A stretch of 64,000 bases of DNA from Hyposmocoma kahamanoa. Lineage: Eukaryota; Arthropoda; Insecta; Lepidoptera; Cosmopterigidae. Each line of letters opens with the position of its first letter. The stretch's first letter is position 1. Positions 1-10,105 of this stretch are shown piece by piece. The stretch spans positions 12,044,080 to 12,108,079 of the forward strand of contig NW_020653945.1 of the NCBI RefSeq assembly GCF_003589595.1, given 5' to 3'. The notes beneath the pieces are model-generated. The model saw only the letters and a program-made list of their open reading frames with translations. It was not told where the DNA came from and did not search any database. The position numbers and the translations under genes were made by a program.

Positions 1-6
1 CTAAGG

Positions 7-389
7 CTTAGAATAATAACGAATAGAATGATAGTTTCATATCAAACGAACTGTCACAAAAAAATCAAATTCATGTAGACTAGTTTTAGTAGTACGTTAA
101 TTTTCGGTTTTAGTGAATATTTATATAAAAATACAAGTTGAAACGCGTTACTTCCTTGTGGAATGTGATGTTAGTATCTATTTTATGTTTGTCTGACGTA
201 TTTTTACACTCATTTACCGCAAATTTCGTCATTTTAGCTAAAATTCTTGATCTGTTCGCGGTGTAAGTTGACCTTGAGCACTGAAGGCCCGCCCGCTCGT
301 GTAGGCCCATTGGGAGCGCCTCACTTACACCTCAATTTGCCTCACTTAGCGTGTGCGGACTAGGTTTCTATATGCGTTATTATTCTAAG
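7..389. mobile_element. Putative MITE with 15-bp terminal inverted repeats
   Basis: CTTAGAATAATAACG at 7-21 is repeated in inverted orientation at 375-389, and the similarity continues weakly inward (ATAG on both sides). The interior is noncoding; its middle (about 255-355) is richer in GC than the flanks. No transposase is present. The left end lies within a few bases of the window edge, so a target duplication cannot be judged. The family is not recognised. Confidence 0.45.
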
Positions 390-468
390 GTATAAAGTTA
401 CTTGCCTAGTTTATGTGAAATTTATTCAGAGCATAGAAATGGCTATACTAGACGTAATTAACACAGGT

Positions 469-484
469 TATCAATGGCTGTGAT
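469..484. repeat. Left target-site duplication of the LINE insertion
   Basis: TATCAATGGCTGTGAT here is repeated exactly at 2883-2898. The pair brackets the reverse-transcriptase fragment and is the length expected of target-primed reverse transcription. Confidence 0.85.
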
Positions 485-576
485 TATTTTACTTGGTACT
501 TGGTACTTGGTGTAACGGGCTGGTGTCCGCAACTCGACGTCAAGGCGCCTATTTTGCGTGTGGTGGGTGCAGAGTC

Positions 577-1870
577 CTACTCGTGCCACCCAAGCTCCTC
601 CAGGAATCTCAGCAGCCTCCTCGGTTTGCTGAAGACTTCGGGGAGCGACCTTGGCACTCCAAGGTACTTTGCCCTGTAGTTGGCCACGCCGGAGCACTGC
701 AGTAGGATGTGCGCAGCCGTTTCCTCCCCCTCCAAGCACGCTCTGCATAGAGGGCTGTCTGTGATACCTAAATTGAAAAGGTGTTTATTGTATGGGCCAT
801 GACCTGTTAGGGCGGCAGTTAGAGGGCGATGCTCTTGCCTGTTGAGTTTAATTAATATTCGTGATAGACTGGCATTGAGCGTTGGGAGTGCTTCCCTCGC
901 CTGTCTACAAACCGTAAGGGAGGTCCATGTATTATTATGTGAAGTTTTTGTACCTTTGTGTATAATTGTTCTGGACCATTGGTAGGGGAGGGACACTATG
1001 GGTTCTGGTCCTACTGCGTCCGTCTCCGACTCTTTTCTGGCTAGTTCATCTGCTGCGTCATTGCCACGTGAGCCGCTGTGTCCTTTAATCCACTGTAGAG
1101 TTAAGTGGTTTTGTATACATACCTCCATGAGTGCTTGATGGCATTCATAAATGAGCCCTGAGTTTATGTCATAGCTGTTCAGTGCTTGAAGTACTGACAT
1201 ACTGTCAGAGAGTATTCGAATGGAGTGGTTCTTTACTCTTCTCGCTATGATTGCTTCTGCCGCCAACTTGACGCCCATGCATTCAGCCTGGAATACTGTG
1301 TTGTGGTCACCAAGCGGTGTTGATATCCTGATATTGAGGTCTTCTGAGAATACCCAGTACCTGTTCCTGAATTTGTTTTACGTCCATCAGTGAAAACGCG
1401 GACCTCTCTGGGGTTCAGTCCTTCATTTGGATCTTCAAACAATTGTATCTTGTATTTTTTGTCGAAGATGTATTGTTTTGGGATTCTATCCACAGCCGCC
1501 TCCAGTAGCGGTTCCTCATTGACTGTCTTATAAAGGATTTCTGTATGTGGGGTCCTCATGTGCTTCCAAAGGCCGGTTCGCTCATGTGCTTCCAAAGACG
1601 CACTGCTGTTGACGCCGCTTCCTGTCTGATGAACATAGGGTGGGGTCGCAAGTCCAACATCGGTTGGAGGGCCGCAGTCGGAGTTGTCCTCATGCAGCCG
1701 GTCGTTGCCATGCAAGCGAGTCTTTGGAATTTTTCCAGCTTGTCGGTTGCGGTCGTCAGTTTGGTTCGTGGCCACCATACTATCGCGCCGTAACTGATCA
1801 TGGGTCTTATCACCGCTGTGTAGAGCCATAGTGTTATTTTGGGTGAGAGTTCCCATTGTTTACCTACCAT
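577..1870 (-). pseudogene. LINE linker, RNase H and C-terminal Cys/His region (broken)
   Basis: The linker (WELSPKITLWLYTAVIRPMI, IVWWPRTKL) ends in a frameshift at a 17-bp direct repeat (1555-1571 and 1581-1597). RNase H begins in a second frame (REVRVFTDG) and switches again near 1260 to the frame carrying ILSDSMSVLQAL and the GNDAADELARKES block. The C-terminal tail has HGPYNKHLFNLG, C-x2-C (PLCRAC) and AAHILLQC, the zinc-knuckle-like end typical of this LINE group, and stops near 577. At least two frameshifts lie within RNase H and its approach. Confidence 0.85.
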
Positions 1871-1904
1871 TCTATGGCACTGCCAGAAGGTGATAGTGGC
1901 TTTT

Positions 1905-2299
1905 TTAAATTTTGTTGTCCAGATGCTTGTTCCAATTCAACTTGTTGTCCAGTATTACTCTCAAGTACTTGACTTCGGTTGATATCTGTAGTTCTGTACT
2001 GAAGAGTTTGGGTAGTAGGTAGTTACCCAGTAGTCTTTTGTTTGTAAACATTACTAGTTCCGTCTTTGTTGGGTTTACCGACAGTTCATATGCCCTGCAC
2101 CATCTTTCCACAATCCGGAGTGCAGCTTGTGTAATGTCGCAGAGTACATTGGCATAATTTCCTGTTACCAGTATAGTTATGTCATCAGCATATCCTACTG
2201 TATAGAAATGTTCTTTGTTCAGTTTAATGATGAGGTCATTTACGACCATGTTCCACAGCAGAGGCGACAGTACCCCTCCTTGAGGGCATCCCTTCGCTG
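1905..2299 (-). pseudogene. LINE reverse transcriptase, catalytic YADD half (broken)
   Basis: This continues the RT domain in a shifted frame. GCPQGGVLSPLLWNMVVNDL leads to the catalytic VGYADD box (2181-2192) and then the SVNPTKTELVMF and EVKYLRVILDNKLNWNKHL blocks of the palm and thumb. The reading frame is lost again at about 1905, where the downstream thumb/linker continues in another frame. The YADD aspartates are present, so the damage is frameshifting rather than active-site loss. Function is known from the family; inactivity is inferred from the breaks. Confidence 0.85.
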
Positions 2300-2754
2300 T
2301 TATGTCGCGGTGTTATTTGCTGTTGTTTTTATTGTTCTTAATTTTAGCATGTTGCTAATCCAGCTGATGAGCACTTCATCCACTTCGTGCCTCCTCAGTG
2401 CTGATTGTATGCTGGAGAAGTTGGTTTTATCGAAGGCTCCTTCAATGTCGATAAAGTTGCCTAGGCAGATTGCTTTGTCTTTGAGGGCCACTTCTATCTT
2501 GCCCACAACGGCACGTAGGGCCGATTCAGTGGATTTGCCTGCACTGTATGCATGTTGGTTTCCGTGTAGTGGTATGTTCTTAAGCACTCCATCCCTCAGT
2601 TCTCTGTCACATAACCTTTCTAATGTTTTCAAAAATAACGATGTGAGGCTGATTGGTCTGAAGGACTTCGTGTCAGTGTAGTCGTTTTTACCTGGTTTCG
2701 GTATAAATATCATTTGTCTTTTCGTATGTTACTACTTGTTCAGCGTATCGCCAG
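2300..2754 (-). pseudogene. LINE reverse transcriptase, N-terminal half (broken)
   Basis: The frame from about 2713 down to 2300 encodes RT blocks, including FIPKPGKNDYTDTKSFRPISL and FIDIEGAFDKT. Upstream, NWRYAEQVVTYEKT lies in another frame and runs straight into the FIPKPG block. In related elements several dozen residues separate these blocks, so I infer an internal deletion at about 2715. The frame ends at about 2303, and GCPQGGVLSPLLW continues in a different frame, marking a frameshift at about 2305-2315. The LVxA-type catalytic block A is intact as FIDIEGAFD. Confidence 0.85.
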
Positions 2755-2882
2755 TTATGAATCGATGTATTGTAGTTTCAATTCTTTGCACCTTTCGTCT
2801 TGGATGAACCTACATCCTGGGAAATGTGCTTCCAGTAGGGTTCTCTCCGTGTCCGCAGGGAAAGTTGTGTATGAGTTGTCTA

Positions 2883-2898
2883 TATCAATGGCTGTGAT
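2883..2898. repeat. Right target-site duplication of the LINE insertion
   Basis: This is the exact second copy of the 16-mer at 469-484. It marks the 5' (truncated) end of the - strand LINE. Confidence 0.85.
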
Positions 2899-4483
2899 AG
2901 TACTAGCGTAGATTTTTATAGACTTTATTATAAAAAAAATCAAGAAATTTTATTCCACTTCAACCTAATTTTCCTTACTGTTATTGCACAAGTCCGCAAG
3001 TCAGTAGGTCAAGACTAGGTTGTCTTCTAATCTGCCGTACTGTTAATTTTTTTTAGTGTATGAAAACCTTATTAAAACCTTTATTTCTTTTTCAAGCACG
3101 CACGCATCTTTATTTTTTAATTAAATAAAATATCACGTAATATTGAATATATGGATTATTGCAAGATTCGTGTAGAAATATGGTCTAAACCTGTAAATAT
3201 GGAAAAATATGGAAAATGAAAGGCACTTTTTATTCTAAATATCATTATTTATGTATTAAACAAGTTACATATTAATCCGGGCCCTACTAATACATGTGCC
3301 ATTAACCTTTGCAAAATCTATCGAAAATATCTTTGATGTTGTAAGATAAAGCTGTTAATTAAACGACGTAATTGTAATACTAGAACGACTAAACCTAATC
3401 AAAGTTTGGTAATTCTCTTAATTTTCTTTGTGAAAAGGGGCCAAAAGTTCTATTACGTTTAATCGACAAGCTTTGATTGGTTTTCAAGTTTTATCGGGAA
3501 ATAGTCGATGAGGCTATTTTTTTGCAATTATCAAGTTCCTGGATTCAATTTAAAAAAGAAGACATTATAAAGGATTTTTCCTTTATAATGCCTTCGTAAA
3601 ATGTTAAATTTCATTATTATCATTCAACTATTGTTAAAAATTGTGTAGGCGGGTAGATATACAAAGAAATGAGGGAAAATGTTGGTACTTGGTTGATAAT
3701 TGGTGGTAAAATTAGTAATCATTTGTCAGATAGTTAAGTAAAATTTTGTCTTATTTTTCTTCATGTTTAAAAATAAATTTTTAACATTCCACTTAAATAA
3801 GTGGTGCCTATAGCGATCGTGTACAATACGGTCGTTTTCATATAAACTGTGATGTCTACCCAAAAACTAAGTTTAAGAGTTGTTAGCTGTACGGAATGGT
3901 ACTTAGTGCTTACACAAGTAATGTTATGTCAGTGACCGCATACAAATGTCATACAAAATGAAATGGTTCTATTCAATGACATTGAGAGGTACCAGTAGAA
4001 TAGTTTATGGTCTCAAGCCAATGGCGAATAGTGTGTATAATAGATCAGTAAATTATTTCAAAATGCAAGGGAGTAAACAAGGCATTATCTTTGCATAAAA
4101 TTAAGTCGTGTTTAAACTTTGATAGGTACTAACATGGTAACTACATCGAATTCATAAACTTCATTCAAATTTAGAGAGGAAAACAACATCGTATAATTCA
4201 TGTTATTCGAAATGGGTTGGAATCGAGGATGATTAGTGGGTGTACGAGCCAAAAACACGTGCCCTTTAACTTTCCCAACAAATTGAATGAAAGGCTGTAC
4301 GCAAAAACAACACAATTGTCGTAGATGTCAGTCCTATTTTGCGACTAGGGCTGTTCTAATTGATTTAAAACTTTTCGGCTACAGTATTTGTATTTGTGGA
4401 ATGTATATGAATTGGCATATGAGCCTTCGATTTTACGGTTCAATAATTAATATACACGCCTCTTATTTATTTTTTATTTATTT
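2899..4483. other. Noncoding AT-rich interval
   Basis: No gene is supported. The one local structure seen is a perfect 12-bp hairpin at 3563-3590 (CATTATAAAGGA, four-base loop, reverse complement). Confidence 0.6.
3563..3590. repeat. Perfect 12-bp inverted repeat (hairpin)
   Basis: CATTATAAAGGA at 3563-3574 and its exact complement at 3579-3590 are separated by four T residues. There is no flanking element or ORF; the role is unknown. Confidence 0.7.
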
Positions 4484-4580
4484 ATTCTGCCGCCAAGCGC
4501 TAATGTGAGCATTAATGCGTTCCGATTTGGAAGGGTAAGGATATTATTGAAATTACAAGCATATGTGACTTGTAAGCTAA
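4484..4580 (+). repeat. Family A repeat, truncated copy 1
   Basis: It contains the family A core (TTCTGCCGCCAAGC, alternating GTGAGCATTA, GGAAGGGTAAGG, GAAATTACA, ACTTGTAAGC), then diverges. Only the first third of the roughly 270-bp consensus remains. Confidence 0.6.
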
Positions 4581-5989
4581 GGAAATAATACTTGCCGAAT
4601 ACTGATGCCAAGCTTTTTCGTATTTTGGACATGTAACGTGTACGTTAAATGTGATAGAGTTGACCCTATTTTCTCGGGTACCGAGACTCGAAGTAATGAG
4701 GGTGGAAACAGCACAGATGTTTCTGTTCTGTATAAATTATGCAAGGGACTGCCAACTAGGCGTGGTTTCCAAAACCTTTGACTCACTTCGTTAAGGAATG
4801 GACGAGGATGCTAAAATGGACACGAAAGAAAATTGTAATTAATGTGCTGTTCACAGGTAAGTTCATAAACAGAGGCCAGTACGGTGCAGCAGAAAATTAT
4901 TTCTACTTTATAGTTACCCTTTTAATTAGAGATTCAGCTAAAATGTAAGCGTTTTAATGCAAAACCAAAATATCGTTTGTTGAGAATTGTAGTAATAATT
5001 ATATTCCAACAATGTCCAACAGCGCATACAGGCGGAGGCTAAAAAACATCACTTTGCTGAGGCTGAGCTTTTCATCAACTTAGTAATAGAAATCAGAGTT
5101 ACATGTCCTATGTGATTTTCTATAAATATGTGTTTGATGAATAAAGTCATTATTAATTTTTAATTTAATTCACAAGGAGAACCTTATATGGAGTCTTAAC
5201 TAAAATCTCATTTACCTATAATATTGCAGACGTTTATTTATACAACTACCTTTTTATCTGTTTCACTTTAATTGCCTGTGGGTAAACTATTTGTGTGTAC
5301 TGAACTAGAAACAAATGACTGTCTTAGATAACGCAGAACCTTAATTACAAGTAATGGACATCACCATAGAAAAGTGTTAGTGTTTTCTTGGAAAAAGTGA
5401 CGAGCTAATTTACTGGGAAAAATACTTTTGTCTATTGTGAAGTGGAATTCTGAATAGTTGGTCTGTCTTGACTTACAAAAGGCTTTTGTTCTACTATTAT
5501 TATAGTACTAAGTATATATAATAAAACGATGTGTACGATTATTTTAATAAGCATATATAGATGACGTAACAAAATGTGTTCTATAAATAGGTACACATTT
5601 GAAGCTTTAAGTCGTATGCGTTATCATGTTTAAACCATTGTCATTAGGTAATATATTCGACTAATGCATATAAAAAATAACTTTGGTTTAATAGGTAATC
5701 AGTGTTACCAGATGTTACATTTTTTATATTTTTTGTAACGTTTGACCCTCTCGCGTAATATGTAAGTGACTTTAGGCAATTTATGTAACTTTTGAGAATA
5801 TCGAGATTTAAAAAAATCAAGTATACTTGTTATTGTAAATTTTGAACAGTTGACGAACGCACCTAAATTAGACAATAAAGTAACACACAGATGGCGAAAA
5901 ACAAAATGAAATGTACCAATTAAAATTTAAAACTTGATTTTACTTTAGCGTATTTTTTTTAAGATTTAGGCGTGCATAACTATATATAC
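4581..5989. other. Noncoding AT-rich interval
   Basis: No coding, RNA or repeat feature recognised. The short ORFs here have no family resemblance. Confidence 0.5.
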
Positions 5990-6470
5990 ATTAGAGGAGC
6001 TTGGGGGAATGGGAGCCTACTAAGGACAGTTGACAATAAAAGTCATAATTTAGGCAATTTAAATTTTTATTACTTATGAACGTGAAACTAAAATAAAATA
6101 TTTGGTTAAAAAAGAAAAAACTAAAACATGTCATTCGCTCTCATTACCCCATAGTTCGGGGAATGGGAGCCCGTAAGAATCCCGTATGTCAAATGGGTGC
6201 CATTATATATAATCAATCTGAAAAAAAAATTAAAATAATAAAATATATAGGTTAAGAAGTAATGAAAATAAACAAGAAAGTGTTAAAGGAAATCCAGTGA
6301 ATATTGCAATGGGATAAGGAGAGCCAAATAGCTCTCATTACCCGCGTAACATCGAATTGAAAAAGGAATAAAACAGTAAAAATATTTCTATTTTTATTGT
6401 GATTTCAAGCATAACTTCTACAAATTGATTACCCGCGGGCTCCCAATACCCCATGTTCTCCTATATCTAA
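5990..6470. mobile_element. Element with six alternating GGGGAATGGGAGCC-like motifs and inverted ends
   Basis: The motif occurs at 6003-6017 (+), 6137-6150 (-), 6158-6172 (+), 6311-6325 (+, degenerate), 6331-6343 (-) and 6438-6452 (-). The outermost copies are inverted, and the similarity extends outward (AGGAGCTTGGGG on the left against the complement of CCCCATGTTCTCCT on the right), as in terminal repeats. The rest is AT-rich and noncoding. It is probably a non-autonomous DNA element with subterminal repeats; the superfamily is unknown. Confidence 0.5.
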
Positions 6471-6956
6471 TATATAATACTAGGTTGAATAAATAACTTT
6501 CACAGCAAAAATGTATCTTTTCGGGTAAGGAAACGTAATTGTCAGCTCAAGAGCCCTCAACACAACGTAGAATATTGCGCTACCTACTATGTTTATATTG
6601 GATTTTGTAAAATATTTTTATTTAAATTCTCCCCCAAAATTAAAGTCTTTGGATAACGTAGAACTCTATAGTGTTGCAATGTACAATTTATATTTTTTCG
6701 TATGAAAATTCGTAATACATCAACATTCAAATACATATGTTAGTATATTTAATTTACTATAAAAATGTTGTTTTGACATAAAAATATCCTTATTGATATG
6801 TAATAATGTAATAATATTTGTACTTGACGATGCAAACGTTTATAAATGACTATTGTTTTGCGTAATAACGATATCGATTCGTCAATTCATGACTTTTCTG
6901 CGATTAAACTCATGTAGCTGTATATTAGATCAATCTAGATATATTTTATGCTATAA

Positions 6957-7212
6957 GCAGTAGTAGAGCTCCATGTGTTACAAGTTCGTCCAGGCATTAC
7001 TGCGTTCCAGTTTTGAAGGGTAAAGGTGCTGATGAAATTATAGGCATTTACGGGACATATCAACTGATGTCTCAGGGTGACAAGCGCAGTGGCAGTGCCC
7101 CTCAGATCTTTGTGAATTAAAGCTCTGAGTGGCACTGCAACTGTTATGGACAGGCGTGTCGCTTACCACCATGCGAATGACTTGTTCGACCCATCTCTTG
7201 GTATCATAAAAA
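6957..7212 (+). repeat. Family A repeat, near-complete copy 2
   Basis: It runs from GTAGAGCTCC through the GTCCAGGCATTACTGCG and CTCAGGGTGACAAGCGCAG blocks to CTTGGTATCATAAAAAAA. The end is A-rich, as in a retroposon tail. It is noncoding; short ORFs inside it are incidental. At least eight relatives lie in this window. Confidence 0.75.
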
Positions 7213-7445
7213 AATATGATCACAAAAAAAAAAACTAATTACAAAGCTACTGCACTAACTTATAACTGCTACTTTTTCAATGTAGCGTAACATTTTATTA
7301 TTAGTATTACGTGAAAATTTATTTATGTTTTTTGCTGTTGGCAAAGACGTGCTCTCGTTCTTAATTTTATTGTTAACCAGATGAGATGTCGAAGGGAATT
7401 ATATAAAAATAAACTTATGAAATTTTAGCAACTAAAAAGTAATTC

Positions 7446-7672
7446 GACGACCTCCGTGGTCGAATGGCTTTCACACTCGTTTTCATGGTGTCGCCATCTC
7501 TGAGATCCTGAGTTTGATTCCCGACCTGATCAATGTAGAAGCTTACTTTTATACATTGTCTCGGGTCTGGGTGTTTGTTGTACCGTCGTTGTTTCCTATT
7601 TCTTATATATACTTACTTCGGGATCAGAGCAACGTATGTGATGTTATCTAATACTTATTTCTTTATTTATTA
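7446..7672 (+). repeat. tRNA-derived SINE, subfamily B1, copy 1
   Basis: The head is tRNA-like (CTCCGTGGTCGAATGGCTT as A-box region, GAGTTTGATTCCCG as B box). The body holds TTGTCTCGGGTCTGGGTGTTTG and GGATCAGAGCAACGTATGTG, and the tail is AT-rich (TTATTTCTTTATTTATT). The same order recurs at 40310-40565 (+) and 21668-21893 (-). The internal boxes would be transcribed by RNA polymerase III; activity is not known. Confidence 0.75.
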
Positions 7673-7956
7673 TTATGAATTTAACAGAAAGTTTTGCAAT
7701 TATAGATAGTTATTAAATATACGGCTAGTCAGGTTTTCTAACTGAATATCGCGTCTTCAACAACTAATGAATATTGGTATCTACTACGTGTAGTATAGTA
7801 TTTATACGAGTATTATCTATAATATTAGCATCAAATTTTTATTGTGTTGTTTTGTTGAGTTTGGCTATCGGCTAATTCAATTAGAAGTTTTGATTTACGG
7901 TAGAATCAATACAATAAATGAGTGTTTAAACGTAACGTAACGTAAAAAGAAAATTT

Positions 7957-8075
7957 GTGACCTCGGAAGTCTAATCGTTAGCGCTTTACAAGCCATCTTA
8001 AGATATCTATCTAGAGGTCCCGGGTACATTTTTGGTAGGACCTATTAAAGAAACGAGTATTTCAAAATTTATTCT
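7957..8075 (+). repeat. Possible tRNA-like SINE fragment
   Basis: GTGACCTCGGAAGTCTAATCG, then GCGCTTTACAAGCC and AGGTCCCGGGTACAT resemble a tRNA-derived SINE head (A-box-like TAATCGTTAGCG). The B box is degenerate. No second copy was found in the window, so this is weak. Confidence 0.35.
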
Positions 8076-8224
8076 GGTGAGGTTTTTTTTGTAGTATCTG
8101 CGTAGTTCATTTGATACTTTAAGTTCAAGTACTTAATTGGTGTCAAAAAACCAATTCTTGACAACGTTTTAACCAATTATAAAGCTGTTTTATTTGTTTT
8201 ATAACTTCAGAAAGAGACATCAAA

Positions 8225-8470
8225 GTCAGTCAAATAACGTAAACAATAAGGAGATTTTATTTAAGGGGCGAAGGAGACAGATAACGTAAGAACCGGGAAA
8301 TTTCGCCGTGAACACTGACATTTTACGCGATGACGGGGCAATAATTACGTCCTACAGCCTCCCCGGCTCATCATTCACGAAAACAACCGTGAGGTTTATA
8401 TGAAAAGACTTCTTTTGAAGGTATCCGATTCAAACTTTGATATGGCGCTGGAGATGTAAGTTGAAATTAA
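8225..8470. promoter_or_regulatory. GC-richer unique noncoding block (candidate regulatory DNA)
   Basis: This complex, non-repetitive block has no ORF and is richer in GC than its AT-rich surroundings (for example around 8260-8400). It matches none of the repeat families seen here. Regulatory function is only a guess from composition. Confidence 0.2.
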
Positions 8471-9049
8471 ACTTCTAACTTCATGAAGTATTAAATAATA
8501 ATTAAAAAAGAATTGTACGACTAACGTTTCCTTTCTTGTTTAATGGTATTGATTCATAGAACAATTTTTCTAGTGTACACAACGTTTCAGAAACGGAAAT
8601 CCACGAAACAAATAGCTCGATGTGATCTGCGCGCAAGCTTCACACGTATGAGGCTCACTGGTGCATTTTAATGCTCAAAAACAAAAGATTGTGTAATTTC
8701 GCATTCACCGACGAATTAAAGATAGCACGTAAACAAAACGTAAGTTGAATATAGGAACGGGCACAAGCGGGCTTAATTGCGAATCGATTCCAGCCATCTA
8801 TTATCTTCCAGGGAACATAAACTGTGAATTTTATTGAATTAAACTGCTTTAAATGTGTACAATTCTTGATAATTGCAAGTCTACTAATGACTTGTTTCAT
8901 TGATTTTTAGATGCAAGTCATTTCTTTTTAAACTGAATAACTAGATATTCTGTGTAATAGAATAAAATAATTTTAATATTTTTTATTATACATATACAAT
9001 TTTAATATACATATAGCTTATATAAGAAAACTACTGTATATAATTTAGA

Positions 9050-9250
9050 AGTAGTAGAGCAATATTGCCTATTTCTGTTGCCAAGCTGTAATGCTTACAT
9101 GACTGCGTTCCGATTCTCAAGAGTAAGGACGCTGGTGAAATTACAGGCACATGGGACTTGTCACCTTATGTTTCAGGGTGAATCGCGCAGCGGCTGTGCC
9201 CCTCAGATCTTTGCGATTTAAAGCTCTGAGTGGTATTGCAATTGTTATGT
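9050..9250 (+). repeat. Family A repeat copy 3, left part (interrupted)
   Basis: The family A sequence (TATTTCTGTTGCCAAGC, CTCAGGGTGAATCGCGCAG, GCTCTGAGTGGTATTGC) stops abruptly at GTTATGT and resumes at about 9682 after an inverted-repeat element. Confidence 0.75.
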
Positions 9251-9681
9251 TTGTGACGATGTGACCTCTTTACATCGTCATCCCACCTTTTTATCGCCTT
9301 TTTTCCGGTTCCTGGCTACTCATTTTTAAATTTTGGATCGTTCTTTAATTCCTTTGCCTCGCTATTCTGATTTTGTTTCGTTCCATCGTCACTCCTTGCC
9401 CGATCGCGGCAGCGAACACGTCTTCTCGTTAATTTTTTGAACCGTTTACCAGTTACTAAAAATCGCTTCTGCGATAAACATTTTAAAGATCACAAATATT
9501 AATAAAACGGGAATAATATTTATAAAAAAAAGAAATAGTGGAAATAAATCCCGTGAAAATAATTCGGTTGTCCGAGACAAATGAATTGAAGAACGATTCA
9601 AAATTTAAAAATGAGTGGCCAGGAACCGGATAAAAGGCGATCAAAAGGTGGGATGACGATGTAAAGAGGTCACATCGTCTC
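9251..9681. mobile_element. MITE/foldback element with 97-bp terminal inverted repeats
   Basis: 9255-9351 is the near-perfect reverse complement of 9583-9679. Each arm begins with GACGATGTGACC and also contains ACATCGTC, so the tip can itself fold. The interior (9352-9582) is noncoding. The element splits a family A repeat, and ATGT on both sides (9247-9250, 9682-9685) may be a 4-bp target duplication, though that is not certain. No transposase; superfamily unknown. Confidence 0.75.
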
Positions 9682-9755
9682 ATGTGTAGGCATGTAGCTT
9701 ATTACCAGGCGCACGTCTTGTTCGTCTCGTCGCTTGGTATCATTACAAAAAAATG
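9682..9755 (+). repeat. Family A repeat copy 3, right part
   Basis: The interrupted copy resumes (AGGCATGTAGCTTATTACCAGG, CTTGTTCGTC, CTTGGTATCATTACAAAAAAA), which confirms that the inverted-repeat element inserted into it. Confidence 0.75.
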
Positions 9756-9955
9756 TATTTGGTAATATATACGATGCTAGAGCAAATACTAAAATTATAC
9801 TTACACGACGATACAAAATTTTTTTAAACGCCAAATTAGACCATTTTCCCATTTGTATAAGGTTAGCATTTTCCAATACAAAATAGGAATACATGATTAG
9901 CAACTTCAACTGCAAACAACAACAAATTCAAATGGGACGCTGATTAAGATCGGGT

Positions 9956-10105
9956 TTGTTTTTAATTACGCTCTCGCCGGGTAAATAATTACACGGTCTT
10001 TATTTGGCTGTTGTTGGTTGGTGGTCCAGGCCTCTAGTTGCTTTACAGAATATCGAAGTAGAGTAATTAAGGTTTGATTAGGCAGTTGGCTTGTAATTAC
10101 AGTTT
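9956..10105. promoter_or_regulatory. Candidate homeodomain-site cluster
   Basis: TAATTA occurs at 9963-9968, 9986-9991, 10064-10069 and 10094-10099 within a unique, fairly GC-balanced block. The spacing is denser than in nearby DNA. Known homeodomain proteins bind this core; use as an enhancer is inference only. Confidence 0.25.

Larger units (their letters stand above)
485..2882 (-). mobile_element. 5'-truncated non-LTR retrotransposon (LINE) with RT and RNase H
   Basis: This is a - strand LINE copy lying between perfect 16-bp target duplications. Read 5' to 3' from 2882 it starts just before the reverse transcriptase (RT) domain, so the endonuclease is missing. It then encodes RT (FIPKPGK, FIDIEGAFDKT, GCPQGGVLSPLLW and YADD at 2181-2192), a thumb/linker region and an RNase H domain (VFTDG, LSDS, WIKGHSGSRGNDAADELAR), and ends in the HGPYNKHL...C-x2-C Cys/His tail. 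The 3' end carries a short AAGTACC tandem tail near 495-515. RNase H after RT places it near LOA, I or Jockey relatives; the exact clade is uncertain. It is dead: several frameshifts and an internal deletion. A 5'-truncated copy cannot mobilise itself. Confidence 0.9.
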
